This document shows, one piece after another, positions 22,882 through 33,596 of a stretch of 64,000 nucleotides of DNA. How positions within the stretch are numbered: the first letter of the stretch is position 1; every line of letters starts with the position of its first letter. This DNA comes from Phanerochaete sordida. Its lineage: Eukaryota > Basidiomycota > Agaricomycetes > Polyporales > Phanerochaetaceae. The stretch is taken from NCBI GenBank assembly GCA_019973155.2, contig BPQB01000062.1:1-64000 (forward strand), in the 5' to 3' direction. Below the pieces are notes generated by a model that was given only the letters and a program-made list of their open reading frames with translations, had not been told where the DNA came from and did not search any database. Both the position numbers and the translations under genes were made by a program.

Positions 22882-24322
22882 ATGGGACACTCATCCCACA
22901 CTTCGGACAGCACCGAGACTGATCCAGAACTGGAAGAGCTTTGGGTGAAAGCCAACGTCAACATGGACGCCATGCTCGCCATTATATCTTCCCATTTTAA
23001 GACACGATGTCGTCTGCAAGGCCCTCTTGGTATAGGAGCGTTTGCCCGCACCTTCAAATATTCACTCGAAGACGGGAAGGAGCTGGTGGCGAGGGTCACA
23101 CTCCCGGTGCGGGAGACGGTCAAGACGGAGGCTGAGGTGGCTACCATGGACAGCATACGCGGTACGCTAATCTGTGCCGCTTCGACAGTTCCACTGATGT
23201 TGTGTATGTAGCACGAACTAGGATACCTATTCCTAGAGTGTACCTATTCTGCAGCTCGCAGAACAATCCTGTCCGTGCAGAGTGGATCGTCATGGAGTTC
23301 ATGCGGGGCATCCAGTTCGGCAAGTGTCTCGGAGACCTCACGGTGGAACAGCAGAAGATCACTGCGGAAGACATGGCGTCTGTCATGGCCCAGACGTTCT
23401 CCCTGACCGCAACGCATTGCGGCAGCATGTTGTTCGACTACACACTGCGCAACAATCAGAGGGCCGTACGCTACACGGACCGCGCTATTCGTGCGCTGCA
23501 GTTGCCCTACGGTACTATACGCGACACAGGGCCCTCTGGGACATTCATTGTAGGCCCGGCAAATGAGCCTATTCTTCTTGACTACGAGAAACCTATTCCC
23601 CCTTCCGCTTCTGGTCCCTTCGCCACCGAACGTGAATACCTCGAGGCCGTTGCCTACTTGGGGCGCCCTGCCACTAGGCCATCCAGCAAAGGTCAGCGCT
23701 GGGCATTCGAGAGAGTGCTCGAGGTATTCGAAGCGATTCGCCCTGCGTATCGCGATTTGGATGCTGCGCAGATCCCCGCTCCGGACGCTTCCACATTCCG
23801 TTTCGCACACAACGATCTTAGCTCGAGCAACATCCTCCTCGATCCGAAGACAGGTCACATCACAGCCGTTCTTGACTGGGAGATGGCCGGCTTTTTCCCG
23901 GGCTGGCATGCGGCTCGCGCCGGTGGATCCTTCAACGACGACTTCCAACGCTTTCTGGTCCAAAGCTGGCAAGATGGCCCCCTTGGGTACGACGACGAGC
24001 CACCCGAGGCAGCTGATGTGCGCAAGCACTTTCGCGACACTCTTGGCAGCCTCGATCCTTGCCTGTTTGCGAACTACTGGCGTGGCGTTGAGCTTCGAGC
24101 GCTCCGAGCGAACCTTTGCCATACTTTCCCCAGTAACGTCATGTTGTGGCTGGAGAAGTACGAGAAGTACCAATGGGACGCTCGGCAACGCGGGCCCTTC
24201 CCCTTCGACCTCTCCAAGTGGATCGATGAGCAATATGTCGTCTGGCAGAGGTGTGTGCTACTGTCGCCTCTGGAGCTCTCGCTCATGTTCCGCTCCGACA
24301 TCTGTGCAGTGAATCCCAATGA
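22882..24322 (+). CDS. APH-like kinase, copy 2
   Basis: Exons 22882-23161, 23212-24250 and 24310-24322 predict 443 residues. Same architecture as copy 1: MGHSSHTSD leader, KELVARVTLPVRETVKTEAE in the N-lobe, junction at MDSIR followed by ARTRIPIPRVYLFCSS, then HNDLSSSNILLD and LDWEMAGF. The lobe-1 lysine position is Arg, which is usual in fungal members of this family as I know them and so is not a sign of inactivation. The last exon adds only a few residues (SESQ) and resembles the start of copy 1's tail. A promoter-proximal TGTTAGG box lies about 110 nt upstream of the ATG. Confidence 0.88.
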
Positions 24323-24926
24323 GCCTGTGATCTGACGCCCCTCGTGTATCAGAGCGAGCCTGTATTTGGTTACCCTAATGATGTGTACCGATAATTCGCT
24401 GCTGCTGTACAGATGAGTGTGTGCCGCGAACTGTACGAAACAAGAAACAATGGGTCAATCTGCTTGGAGCCTAGCACATCATCGGAGGGTTTTCGCAATA
24501 CAGGGCCGTACCTACGGAAAGATGCTCGATGTGAGCGATGGATCTTACGGAATCGCCGGAAGCACGGCAAGCGTGCTCTGCAGATGTGGGATGACTCGAC
24601 AGTACAATGGCCGCACTATCGAAACCAACCTCTCCATCAGACACGAGTGAATGCAGCCCCATGTGCATAGCAGGAAGCCAAGGATGTCGGCGGCCACCAC
24701 ACAGGCAATCTGGGGTCTTGTACATCGCTTCGTGAACAGACAGCCGCTGCAGTTTTTCAGGATTCCCGTGCGCGTGAGGTGTGGTCAGCAGAGCACCAAC
24801 TCTCTAATCCAACCCTCGTCCACTGCTCTTCACCTACTGCTCCTCACCTACTGCCTCTTGTCTACCGCAACACGTGTATATTTGCTCAATTTGTCCTCCA
24901 CATCACTCCGTCAAAAGTCAAGAGCT
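24323..24926. other. Intergenic upstream of the small Cys/His-rich protein
   Basis: About 600 bp. Its 3' part is pyrimidine-rich with a GTGTATATTT TATA-like element about 45 nt before the next ATG, a normal basidiomycete promoter pattern. No gene supported in the 5' part. Confidence 0.45.
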
Positions 24927-25202
24927 ATGCAAGGCGACGCCCGTCATCACTGTGGCGTAGACGGCTGCACCAAGTCTAAGGCAAAATGCCAAGCGCATTG
25001 GATCATATGCACTGGTATAGACAACGACCAGCTCAAGCACATCCCGACCAGAGTCCAGGTGGACGATAAGTGTGGGATGAGGATGGGAAACGGCGAGAAG
25101 TGCCCGATGAGTGCGCTCCCTTCGTCGATGCCCTGCCGGTAGCAGCGCGACTGACAATCTGTCTCAGAGCATAACAGATACAAGGGCCTCATTTGCGACT
25201 AG
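24927..25202 (+). CDS. 72-residue Cys/His-rich (zinc-type) protein of unknown function
   Basis: Two exons, 24927-25110 and 25168-25202, split by a 57-nt intron with donor GTGCGC, a CTGAC branch site and acceptor TCTCAG. Unspliced reading stops shortly after the exon and loses the pattern; splicing extends it to ...EKCPMKHNRYKGLICD. Candidate metal ligands are C9, C14, C21, H24, C28, C49, C59, H63 and C71, that is C-x4-C-x6-C-x2-H-x3-C then C-x9-C-x3-H-x7-C, consistent with two small zinc-binding knuckles. No signal peptide, so probably nuclear or cytosolic. It sits between kinase copies 2 and 3 on the same strand, behind its own TATA-like element and CT-rich leader. I recognise no named family. 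Confidence 0.65.
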
Positions 25203-25739
25203 TCGCATGCTCTGCAGTGCCTAAACGATGCGTTCCTCGCTCCAGTCGTCGCAGTATATCCGGACAGGTGTTCAACACGCCTGCGCCACACCGTCTGGGA
25301 AGCTTTTGTAGTCGAGAGGTTCAACACTCCTCAGATATATCACTTTTGTATCCCGTATTTCTATCGATGCCTTATGTCAACGTCTCGAGCAGAGCGCACC
25401 TTGTCCCGTACTCCAATGTAATTGCAAGCATGAGTGTCGTCTTTGCGACTGGGACACTGTATCGCGTGCGAAGAAGCGGTATTGAGATCTCAGGCTATAG
25501 CGAGAAATTCGTGCTACAGGAGGAAAGATCCCTCGCGACGAGATAGGGCTCCGATGGCTCACGATGTCTTTTGCCTCTGGTTTCCTGCCGTTTTCTTTCC
25601 CATCTCATCTGGTCCTTCCGGGATGCAGCGGCACAGTGTTGTTTGTTCTTGTTAGGTTCCAGGGTCTCTGCTTATCCAATCCGGCACAGCGCTAACTCTT
25701 GACCGCTTCCACCTCCTCGAAGACCAGAATCAACCCGCC
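25203..25739. other. Intergenic upstream of kinase copy 3
   Basis: About 540 bp. The last 95 nt (TTCTTGTTAGGTTCC onward, 25647-25739) align with the corresponding region upstream of copy 2. Otherwise nothing supported. Confidence 0.5.
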
Positions 25740-27193
25740 ATGTCGCACTCTTCCCACTCCTCGCACGGTAGCGGAATTGACCCGAAGCTGGAAGAAATTT
25801 GGGCCAAAGCCGATGTCGACCTGGAGGCCCTGAGCACGATTATTTCTGCTCATTTTCGGATGCCCTGCGTCTCGCGGGAATGTCTGGGAATAGGAGGGTA
25901 CGCGCGTACCTTTAAGTGTACACTTCAGGATGGGAAGCGGTTGGTCGCTAAGGTGACTCTCCCTGTACGGGAGGTAGTCAAAACGGAGGCGGAGGTAGCC
26001 GCGATGGACAGCATGCGTGGTACGTTCGCTTTTGCCTGCTCGACCGTTTGCTGACATTATTGTTCAAGCTCGAACATCCATTACAGTCCCGCTGGTGTAC
26101 TTGTACTGCAGCTCGCAAGACAACCCCGTCAAAGCAGAGTGGATCGTCATGGACTTCATGGACGGCGTGCATTTCAGCGAGTGCTTCCGAAAGCTCACAG
26201 TCGAGCAACAGAAGACGGCCGGGGAGGACATGGCCCGCGTGATGACTGCAACATTTGCGCTGACAGCGACGCACTGCGGCAGCATGCTTCGGGACTGCAG
26301 CTTGCGCGATGACCAGCGGGCCGTGCGGTACTCCAACAATGCCGCCCCGACGCCACACAATCTTCCTCAGGCCGTCCGCGACGCAGAACCCTCTGGCGAG
26401 TTTATGGTGGGACCTGTGAACGAGGTCGTGTTCCTCGACCACGAGAACCCAGTCCCGGCATCGTCTTCGGGCCCATTCGCCACCGAAAGCGAATACCTCG
26501 AGGCTGTCGCTAACATGGGCCGTCCAGCAACGCGTCCGTCTGGCAAGAGCGAGCGCTGGCCGTACGAGCGAGTGTTCGAGGTATACGAGGCGATCCGACC
26601 CCTGTACCACGACCTCGACACTGCGCCAACCTCCACCTCAGGCGCTCCCACGCTCCACTTCACGCACAACGATCTTACCTCCAAAAACGTCCTCCTCGAT
26701 CCTGAGACGGGACACATCACCGCTGTGCTTGACTGGGAGATGGCCGGCTTCTTCCCGAGTTGGCACGCGGCGGAAGCGGGCGCAGACTTCGACGACGACT
26801 ACCACCGCTTCATCTTCGAGGACTGGCAGGAGGGCCTATGCAGCGGGGACTGCGGGGGCCCCGAGGCTGCTGAAGTTCACAAGCACTTCCGCGACGAGCT
26901 GAAAAGGCTTGATCCGCTTCTGTTCGCGAACTATTGGCGTGGCGTCGAGCTCCGTGCACTCCTTGCGAACTTCGGCCAGCCGGCGTCGACCAACGTTCTG
27001 ATGTGGCTGGAGAAGTACGCGGAGTATCATTGGGATGTTAACCAGCGTGGACCGTTTCCATTTGATCTTCCTCGGTGGGTTAATGAACAGTACGAGGTCT
27101 GGAGAAGGTACGCCCGTCTCAGCTTGCTCTTGGCCTACTCTTGTCAATGGCAATGCTCATCACGCACATCTTTATTACCACAGCGAGCGGTAA
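25740..27193 (+). CDS. APH-like kinase, copy 3
   Basis: Exons 25740-26019, 26069-27107 and 27184-27193 predict 442 residues; exon 1 and exon 2 lengths (280 and 1,039 nt) are identical to those of copy 2. Leader MSHSSHSSHG, N-lobe KRLVAKVTLPVREVVKTEAE, junction MDSMR/ARTSITVPLVYLYCSS, catalytic HNDLTSKNVLLD and LDWEMAGF. The last exon encodes only SER before the stop. Closest in layout to copy 2. A promoter block conserved with copy 2 begins about 90 nt upstream of the ATG. Substrate unknown. Confidence 0.88.
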
Positions 27194-27528
27194 AACGACA
27201 GGCTTAGGGCGTTGGCTAAGGTTTGGCATATCCATGAGCGTAGTACAGTTGAAGGGAGGGCCAGGAGGAGCAAGCCTATGGATCGGAACGTGGATGCACA
27301 ATGATTTCATGCGACACATATTCGCTACTGAAACTGTAAATTGTGCTAAAGTTTCAGAATGTTGTATGCGAGATCAGTTAGAACAACGGTTCTGACTTGC
27401 AGGAAAATCATAGTATCTTCGTTGTTTGTCTCTGTTAGGTACGGTCGCCTCTAGCTCGAAGTAACGCCGAGATTCAAACCTCTCCTCTTGATCGCGCGTT
27501 GACTCGCACGTCCAGGCGCATTCTCACT
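27194..27528. other. Intergenic between kinase copies 3 and 4
   Basis: About 335 bp containing the conserved TGTTAGG box at about 27433 and a GAGATTCAAACC element shared with the region upstream of copy 1. No gene. Confidence 0.5.
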
Positions 27529-28865
27529 ATGTCGCGCCACATTAAAAGCCTCGATGACAGCGAACTCGACCACGATCTCGCAGGAGAATTCGACGCGCTA
27601 GACATCGACACGGACGCTATGAGCTCGATCGTGGCGTCGCACTTCAACACGTCGTGCACTTTCCTGGGTATTCTACCTGGCGGTTTCCATGCGCACCCTA
27701 TTAAGTATCGGCTGGGCGACGGCAAAAGAATTGTTGCGAGAATCGTCACTCACCCGCGAGAGGGAGTGAAGACGGAAGCGGAGGTTGCTGCCATGGACTG
27801 CATGCGAGGTGAGCATCGGCGCGCCACCGATTGTTGAAAAGCCCTAATACTATCGTTTTAGCACGCACAACAATTCCTGTTCCAAAGGTTCATCTGTTCT
27901 GTAGCACAATCCAAAATCCTGTGCGAGCAGAATGGATCATCATGGACTTCGTGGAAGGCATACCGTGGGAGGACTGCTATGAGCAGCTGTCGTACGAGCA
28001 GCAGAGGACCGCCGGCGTAGACCTCGCAAGGGTCATGTCGGAGACTTTCTCTCTGACTGCCACCCACTGCGGCAGCTTGCTGGACGACTGCAGCCTCCGC
28101 CCCGACCAGCGCGCCGCACGCTACAACATCGGCGGCGCGTTTCGGGTGCCGCACAGCACGGCTTGGAGCATCGGAACCTCGGGCACATTCGCGATCGGTC
28201 CAGCGAACGACAGCACGTTCATCAACGAGGACGACCCGGTCCACGCAGCGCTCTGCGGGCCCTTTCCCTCTGAGCGTGCGTACCTCGAAGCCGTCGCATA
28301 CCGCGGACGACCGCGGGATGACCCATCCAATGGAGGCGCGCGAGAGGTGTTCAAGCGCGTGATGGACGTATACGACGCGGTGCGGCCGCTCTATCGTGCC
28401 CTCGACAGCGCGGATGCCCCGACATTCCACTTCGCACACAACGACCTTTTCACGACCAATATCCTCCTCGACACCGCCACAGGACACATCACCGGAATTA
28501 TCGACTGGGATCGCTCGGGCTTCGTCCCGGGCTGGCAGGCGGGGTACCCAGGCATTAATCACTTCGGCGACGACTGCTCACGGTTCACCGTTGCCGAGTG
28601 TCTGGACGGGCCTGACGCATTGGACGAACCTGCAGAGGCTCAGGAAGTGCGAGAGAGCTTCCGTGACGCCCTGAGAAGCCGCGATCCGACTCTATGGGAC
28701 AACCACTGGGACGGCGTGGAGCTAAGAGCGATCCTTTGGAACTTAGGCATCCCGGAGCCCGAGAGGGTGAGGCTATGGGTGGAGAAGTACAAAGAGTATC
28801 ATTGGGATCCCATCCTTCGCGGGCCATTCCCAGCCAACCTTGCTACGTCAACCGATCCTTCTTGA
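27529..28865 (+). CDS. APH-like kinase, copy 4 (diverged, shorter tail)
   Basis: Exons 27529-27808 and 27862-28865 predict 427 residues. Exon 1 has exactly the same length as in copies 2 and 3. The leader (MSRHIKSLDDSE) lacks the Ser/His run; N-lobe KRIVARIVTHPREGVKTEAE; junction MDCMR/ARTTIPVPKVHLFCST; catalytic HNDLFTTNILLD; metal motif IDWDRSGF with Glu replaced by Asp next to the key Asp. The region after the metal motif and the C-terminus (ends STDPS) differ from the other copies, and the Trp/Tyr-rich C-terminal segment and third exon are missing. All catalytic positions remain, so it may be active with altered specificity. Confidence 0.85.
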
Positions 28866-29362
28866 TGTGACGTACATACTCTGAGATAGGGAGGCGCAGT
28901 AGTCAGTACCTTTTTGCAAGTATAGCTCATCCTTCCACGACGACTGGGCATGTAAATTACTCTAAAACCTTGGAAGCTCGAGGACTCGCTGCTTACTTTT
29001 GCCAGAAGAACGCGCCAGCGAGAAATTGACAAGGCTAAAATGAGGTAGAAAGAATCTTCGGTTGATAAGCAGTTCATTTAATCTCTCTGAATACCGCGTG
29101 TCCTAGATCGCGCTGCTCACGCTAAAGATTTTGGACACGGCTCCTCGCCAAAAGGTTATTGGAGTACCGCTGTACCGTAATTGTCCTGAGGCAAATAGAG
29201 GTTTTATACGTTACATTTCAGTTTCAGATGACAAGACTGTTATTCGTTTACATATCCATGTGTACTCATGGAGACTCTGACATCCACAAAATATCTTCCG
29301 TGCCACACAAGAAAGCTGCAGCTGGCTCGACTCGCTTGCGCATTCGATGTTTCAGCTCAGCT
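28866..29362. other. Intergenic
   Basis: About 500 bp between convergent genes. AT-richer than its neighbours; no gene supported. Confidence 0.4.
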
Positions 29363-29665
29363 TCAAGTCGAAGCAGTAGTACAGGTCTGGGCGCATACAA
29401 TCAGCTTGATTCTGACGGTCATATCGATAGAGTGGCTTACACCTGTGGTGACCTTCAGCTGCAGGCCTGGAGCTAGGTTGAATGCGAGAGCAGTTCCCTC
29501 CGTGCAGGTGCTGCCGGCACAGCAGCCAGTCGTTTCCCCAATCGTGATCGGCTGGGGAAGCTCTTGGTTGACCGTGAGCTCAGCGCAGAGGGCCGAGCTG
29601 CATGTCTGTGCCGTAGTCCAGCTTGCTGTGACAGCGAAAACGACGGCGAGAGCAGAGAGCTTCAT
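29363..29665 (-). CDS. Small secreted cysteine-containing protein 1
   Basis: A 100-residue protein with a clear signal peptide (MKLSALAVVFAVTASWTTAQ) and seven cysteines in the mature part, including GCCAGSTC and a terminal VCAQTC. Such proteins are typical candidates for small secreted effectors or wall peptides in agaricomycetes, but no family is recognised. A TATA box lies about 145 nt upstream. A GTGTAAGCC donor about 190 nt after the start and a CGCCCAG acceptor would give an alternative shorter C-terminus, so the last 30 residues are uncertain. Its promoter layout matches that of the second small secreted protein at 31.9 kb. Confidence 0.6.
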   Translation of the reverse strand: MKLSALAVVFAVTASWTTAQTCSSALCAELTVNQELPQPITIGETTGCCAGSTCTEGTALAFNLAPGLQLKVTTGVSHSIDMTVRIKLIVCAQTCTTAST

Positions 29666-31566
29666 CTGATCGCAGATCAGCATTGTATAAGATGCAAAAC
29701 AACAGGAAACGTTATTCGTACCATATTGTACTGCAAGGATAGAAGAGCGACGATGAAGATGTACGAGGCTGCTGTCGTGTTCTACAACAGCTTGCTTTCG
29801 CTCTTTTATATCCCCTCGCCTGTATAAAGCCAGGTACATATGTTATTTATTATGTATAGAGTCGTGCGTCATCTCGAGTGCGTTGACACGCTTATCGTCA
29901 GCCCCACTGCGCGCAATAAAGAAAGAGCTATTCCTGACAGGTGTCAGTTACACTTCTTGTTCCTCCACCATACCGGCTGAGGATAAAGGACACTTGTGCC
30001 TGCACACCGCGTCCAATGGGCCTGAAAAGAATCGAGCAGACGAGGAGCACAAATGATCAAGCCACCACACTCAAGGTCAGCTGGCACTATTGCAAGCGGA
30101 ACAAAGGGTCCGACGCTCCGAAGCATCGCTGTGCCTGATGCAGCTGGTACGGTCTCGGGCAGAAGTACTACCAATGGCGTGGGACTGTGGTCAGGGTTAA
30201 TGTGGCGTTAGCCTGCAGAGTCCCCTGGTATGATAGTCCGTGAGTGCGTTGACATGAATGAATGGGACGGAAGTAAAGACACCGACTTTCTTCCAGCTAG
30301 TCGTATAAGCAACGGACGGCCGCTACCACATTGACCGGCGCACGCTCGGAGAAGGTGAGTCAAAGTGACAGATCTTGCCCTTTTCCGCATGTCGGATGAC
30401 GAAAGAATATATGACCTGTTCCTATTTGCTTCATCTGTTGACATAGGCCGGAGGAAGGAAAAGCTAACTCTTAACACAGTGGGCAAGGTAAACATGGTAC
30501 GCTGCGATGCTCAACAGGCTGCTGCAGCATGGCTCAGTATAGTTCAGCCTATATTTTATCAAAGTTCTCTGCAGTCCAAGGCCCTCTGTAGCTAGCTGTC
30601 GCTTTGTTTGAGAGGTGTCGGACCCTAGTTCTATTCTAATCCGTATGGAGCTCGGTGGCAAATACGTATTTAAAAGGCGTTGTCCTTGAACGCCGTGAGA
30701 GGTTTCGCGGAAGATTCAAACTTATCAATTGTAGCCCATGACAAATTCTCTGTACCGAGAACACTGTAGAAGGTGCTGTCCCAATATTTTTGTGCAGTAC
30801 TCGGTGAGCGTAGATGTACCTCGAAAAGCGTTCGCGTACTTACAGCTGATCTACTTTCGTGCTGGACTGGAGATAACATTTTTCGGGGATTTTGGCAGTG
30901 ATGCGGAACGGGAACAAAGCTATCATCGGCCCATGCCTGAACTCCCCATATAGAATTAGCTTCAAGGAACGGTGCAAAACACCACTCAGGGCAAGCATCG
31001 AATAGGGCACGAGGTATGGGCAGCCGGAACGTGAGCCATGACACACTACAACAATACGGGCACGGGCACCCGTGCACCCTGACGAACTGCCAAACAGCCT
31101 CGAACATACCGGCGCACGGCAGCGCAGATTGCATTCCTACGCACGCCCGGCCGCACAATGCTCCGACACATCGCAGTACCCGCAGACTATTCGCGATGGG
31201 TGCACAGCCCCGAGGTCACCCCACAGCCCCGTGTCCCCGACCGCGAGCCTGCTCGCAGCACGTACGATTGGCGTGTACAGAGGCCAGGTATTCCTTTTGC
31301 AACGACGCGCTGGCTATGGACGTACTTAGGCCTCAGAAGCTCGGCTCGCGCTCAACGCGGACGCCATGCGCAGTCTGCCAGAGGTGGGCGCATGCAGCTT
31401 CTGGCGAGTCCCCCTGAGTACTACTCGAAGTTGAGGGAGAAGATCTTCGACGAGTGCGGGCCCGCGAGACTGCCACAAAAAATGCGCGCGTCGCTGAACG
31501 GGCCACGAGGAAACACGCCTGGGAGTCGGACAGGGAGATGACAGAGCTGTACTCATACGAGCGTGG
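29666..31566. other. Long region between the two small secreted protein genes, no supported gene
   Basis: Contains the promoter of small secreted protein 1. A minus-strand frame at 30670-31158 ends in an ordered-looking segment (SWATIDKFESSAKPLTAFKD), and a plus-strand frame at 31158-31541 includes PPEYYSKLREKIFDECGPAR. Neither shows a start, promoter or splice pattern I can defend, and neither resembles a known family; both could be relics. Confidence 0.35.
29801..29812 (-). promoter_or_regulatory. TATA box of small secreted protein 1
   Basis: GATATAAAAGAG on the minus strand, about 145 nt before the ATG at 29665 and followed by a short leader. Confidence 0.55.
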
Positions 31567-31940
31567 TTAATTGGTATAGGCCTCCTCCCTCAGCCTGCCA
31601 TAAGATCCGTTGATCACCCTAGTGTGGCTATGTTTAGGGCGCGCCGACACACGTCTAGTTCCCGACATACAAAAGTCGTAATCAGCCCCCGAGCACGTAC
31701 AAAACGAATCAGGGCTGCACTTACCCCGATGGCCAGGTGGCCGGCCTTGCCAAAGACAGGCGGGAGGGGCACGCCCCAGCTCGTGGTGACGCAGGCGACG
31801 CCAGGGGCGCACGAGATGACGGGCGAGATCTTGCCGTCGAAGTCGACGATGGCGCAGACGCTGTCGAGGCAGGCCTTGTCGTTGGGAGGGGCTGCACTGG
31901 CCCCGAGGACGAGTGCCGCGAGGAGAACGATGAGCTGCAT
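31567..31940 (-). CDS. Small secreted protein 2
   Basis: ATG at 31940 with signal peptide MQLIVLLAALVLGASAAPPN, then a short mature region with KACLDSVCAIVDFDGK and SCAPGVACVTT. A strong donor (GTAAGTG) follows GKAGHLAIG and a GGAACTAG acceptor near 31,650 joins a second exon; the frame then ends at 31567 (ending EEAYTN). Translating through without splicing stops at 31614. The Cys spacing differs from protein 1, so they are alike in type and promoter but not clearly homologous. Presumably secreted; function unknown. Confidence 0.55.
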
Positions 31941-32062
31941 CTGCGGACAGCGGTCAGCCTGCGCGGTAGCGTATGCGTGCGATGAAGAACGGACTGTGGG
32001 TGGTGTATAGCAGTGTGCACACTTGCGAGTCGATGAGGGCAGGTGGAGACGTCCTTGCAAGT

Positions 32063-32098
32063 TTTATACCCGTATGTTGGTGGTTGAGCAACATACGG
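32063..32098 (-). promoter_or_regulatory. TATA box with adjacent 10-bp inverted repeat, promoter of small secreted protein 2
   Basis: TATAAA (minus strand, 32063-32068) lies about 125 nt upstream of the ATG. Directly upstream is a perfect inverted repeat CCGTATGTTG (32070-32079) / CAACATACGG (32089-32098) with a 9-nt spacer, a candidate binding site for a dimeric regulator. Confidence 0.55.
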
Positions 32099-33138
32099 TT
32101 GGATGGCTGCGTACATTCCAAAGCGTTCCAGGGGGCTCCGAGGCGACAGAATGCTGAGACCACTGTCAACGCCCTCCGATAGAGACCCGGAGCAGTCCAA
32201 GACTGCTGAGTGTTCTGCAGGTCGTACCAAGGGCCCTGAGCCCCTCATATCTCTGTCGCGTATTCCCGGGTTCATTTCCTGCTGCATGAGCTTCAAAGAC
32301 GTAGTCAAAATGTGAAAAATATGCTGCATACAGGTTTGCCACAATCTCCCAGGGTCCTCATCTTAAGAGCTTTAAGGTTACGTCAGACCTCTCTAAGGCA
32401 TGGGCGGACCACGAGATGTGGCGGCATGGAACTTGTAGCGTGACACAATACGATACGAATGTAGGCTTCAGGGCGGATGCTGCATGGGCAGTCCAACGTT
32501 CCGAGGCGGAAGATTGGACGGTGCGTGCTGCAATCATTGTGAATGTCTGCGTGCAAGACATTCACAACGTTCTGTGCCAGAACTTGCTCAATTTTCCTGT
32601 GCAAAAACATGCAGTATGTCACTCTGACACATCGTTCACCGTGCTTTCAACAAGAACATCAAGAAGACATATGGTCGAGCGCGGCGGCGACGCGCGCTGG
32701 CTGCACCGCATAAACCGCTCGAGAGCCAGGGCGTCGGGCCTGCAGGCGTAGACGTAGGGGCCAGCGGTCGACAGCATGTGTACGAGAGCATGGTGGGCTG
32801 TGTCGATGAACCAGAGCCTGGTGAGCAGTCACCGTTCTAGTCAACACCGCGCGGCCCTCGACGTCGACAGCACACGCAACCTGTGCGGGACCACCTACCC
32901 GTCATCCCCAGTGAAAACTGACTGTGTTCGGCGTAGTCTGAGACTGCAGCTCCGACTCTGTCGACATCTGCTGGGGTACGCACCCGGGCGTTTCCTGTGC
33001 TTACATCAGCTAGCAGACGGGCATCACATCGCGCGACACCCCGACGCGCGCTTTGCGCACCTCGGCGCCCCGTGCCCGCGCCCGCCCCACATCGCGCGAT
33101 GCGCCCCGATCCCGATCTCGCCCCAGGCTTCCCGGCGG
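32099..33138. other. Intergenic, no supported gene
   Basis: About 1 kb of mixed composition; short frames only. Confidence 0.4.
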
Positions 33139-33144
33139 TATATA
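33139..33144 (+). promoter_or_regulatory. TATA box of a small spliced transcription unit
   Basis: TATATA in GGTATATATCCC, followed by an 80-nt pyrimidine-rich stretch and CAACATG at 33249: the layout of strong basidiomycete promoters. Confidence 0.55.
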
Positions 33145-33248
33145 TCCCGCCCTCCGACGCGAATCCCTCGTCGCCCTTCTCTCTTTCCCCCACTACTATC
33201 TCCCCCTTCCTGCGATCTACTCGTTGCTTTTCGCCGCGTCCCGTCAAC

Positions 33249-33432
33249 ATGTCGCCAAGTCAGACCCTCTGTGCATCATCGCAGTCTCACGTGAGTCTTG
33301 CAGTGCGTCTGCATCGTGCCAGCGTACTAAAATTGTGCCCGGCTCGAAATTAGGCGCATACATGCGGCGTATCCGGTACGTCCTACCCCCTTGTCTCTGA
33401 TCTCGGGCTGACACCGCTGTCTAGACCGCTGA
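33249..33432 (+). CDS. Possible tiny spliced ORF (23 codons) or non-coding transcript
   Basis: After a well-formed core promoter the first ATG (33249) opens MSPSQTLCASSQSH, then a GTGAGT donor at 33291. An acceptor after AAATTAG (about 33353) gives AHTCGVS, and a second intron (GTACGT donor, CTGAC branch, GTCTAG acceptor) leads to DR and a stop. Unspliced, the frame would be 34 codons. The splice signals are good but the peptide is very short, so the transcript could be non-coding or the model incomplete. No CaaX motif, so it is not an obvious pheromone precursor. Confidence 0.3.
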
Positions 33433-33560
33433 TTGTAGCATATGAGACCATACACCGGCAGAGAGAATGCACGATGCGCGGGCGCCTCCTACATGCGAGG
33501 CTCCGATTTTTCTGCTGTCACCGCCGGAGTATTCACGAGTCTTTGCAAGCTCCAGCTCTT

Positions 33561-33596
<36 letters not shown>

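Noticed and set aside
22900..22980. Lys-to-Arg change in the N-lobe of kinase copies 2 and 5 as sign of inactivation
   Set aside because: Arg is common at this position in fungal APH-like proteins as I know them; all catalytic C-lobe residues are present.
23244..24233. 329-codon minus-strand ORF within kinase copy 2
   Set aside because: Shadow of the kinase exon; equivalent shadows occur in the other copies.
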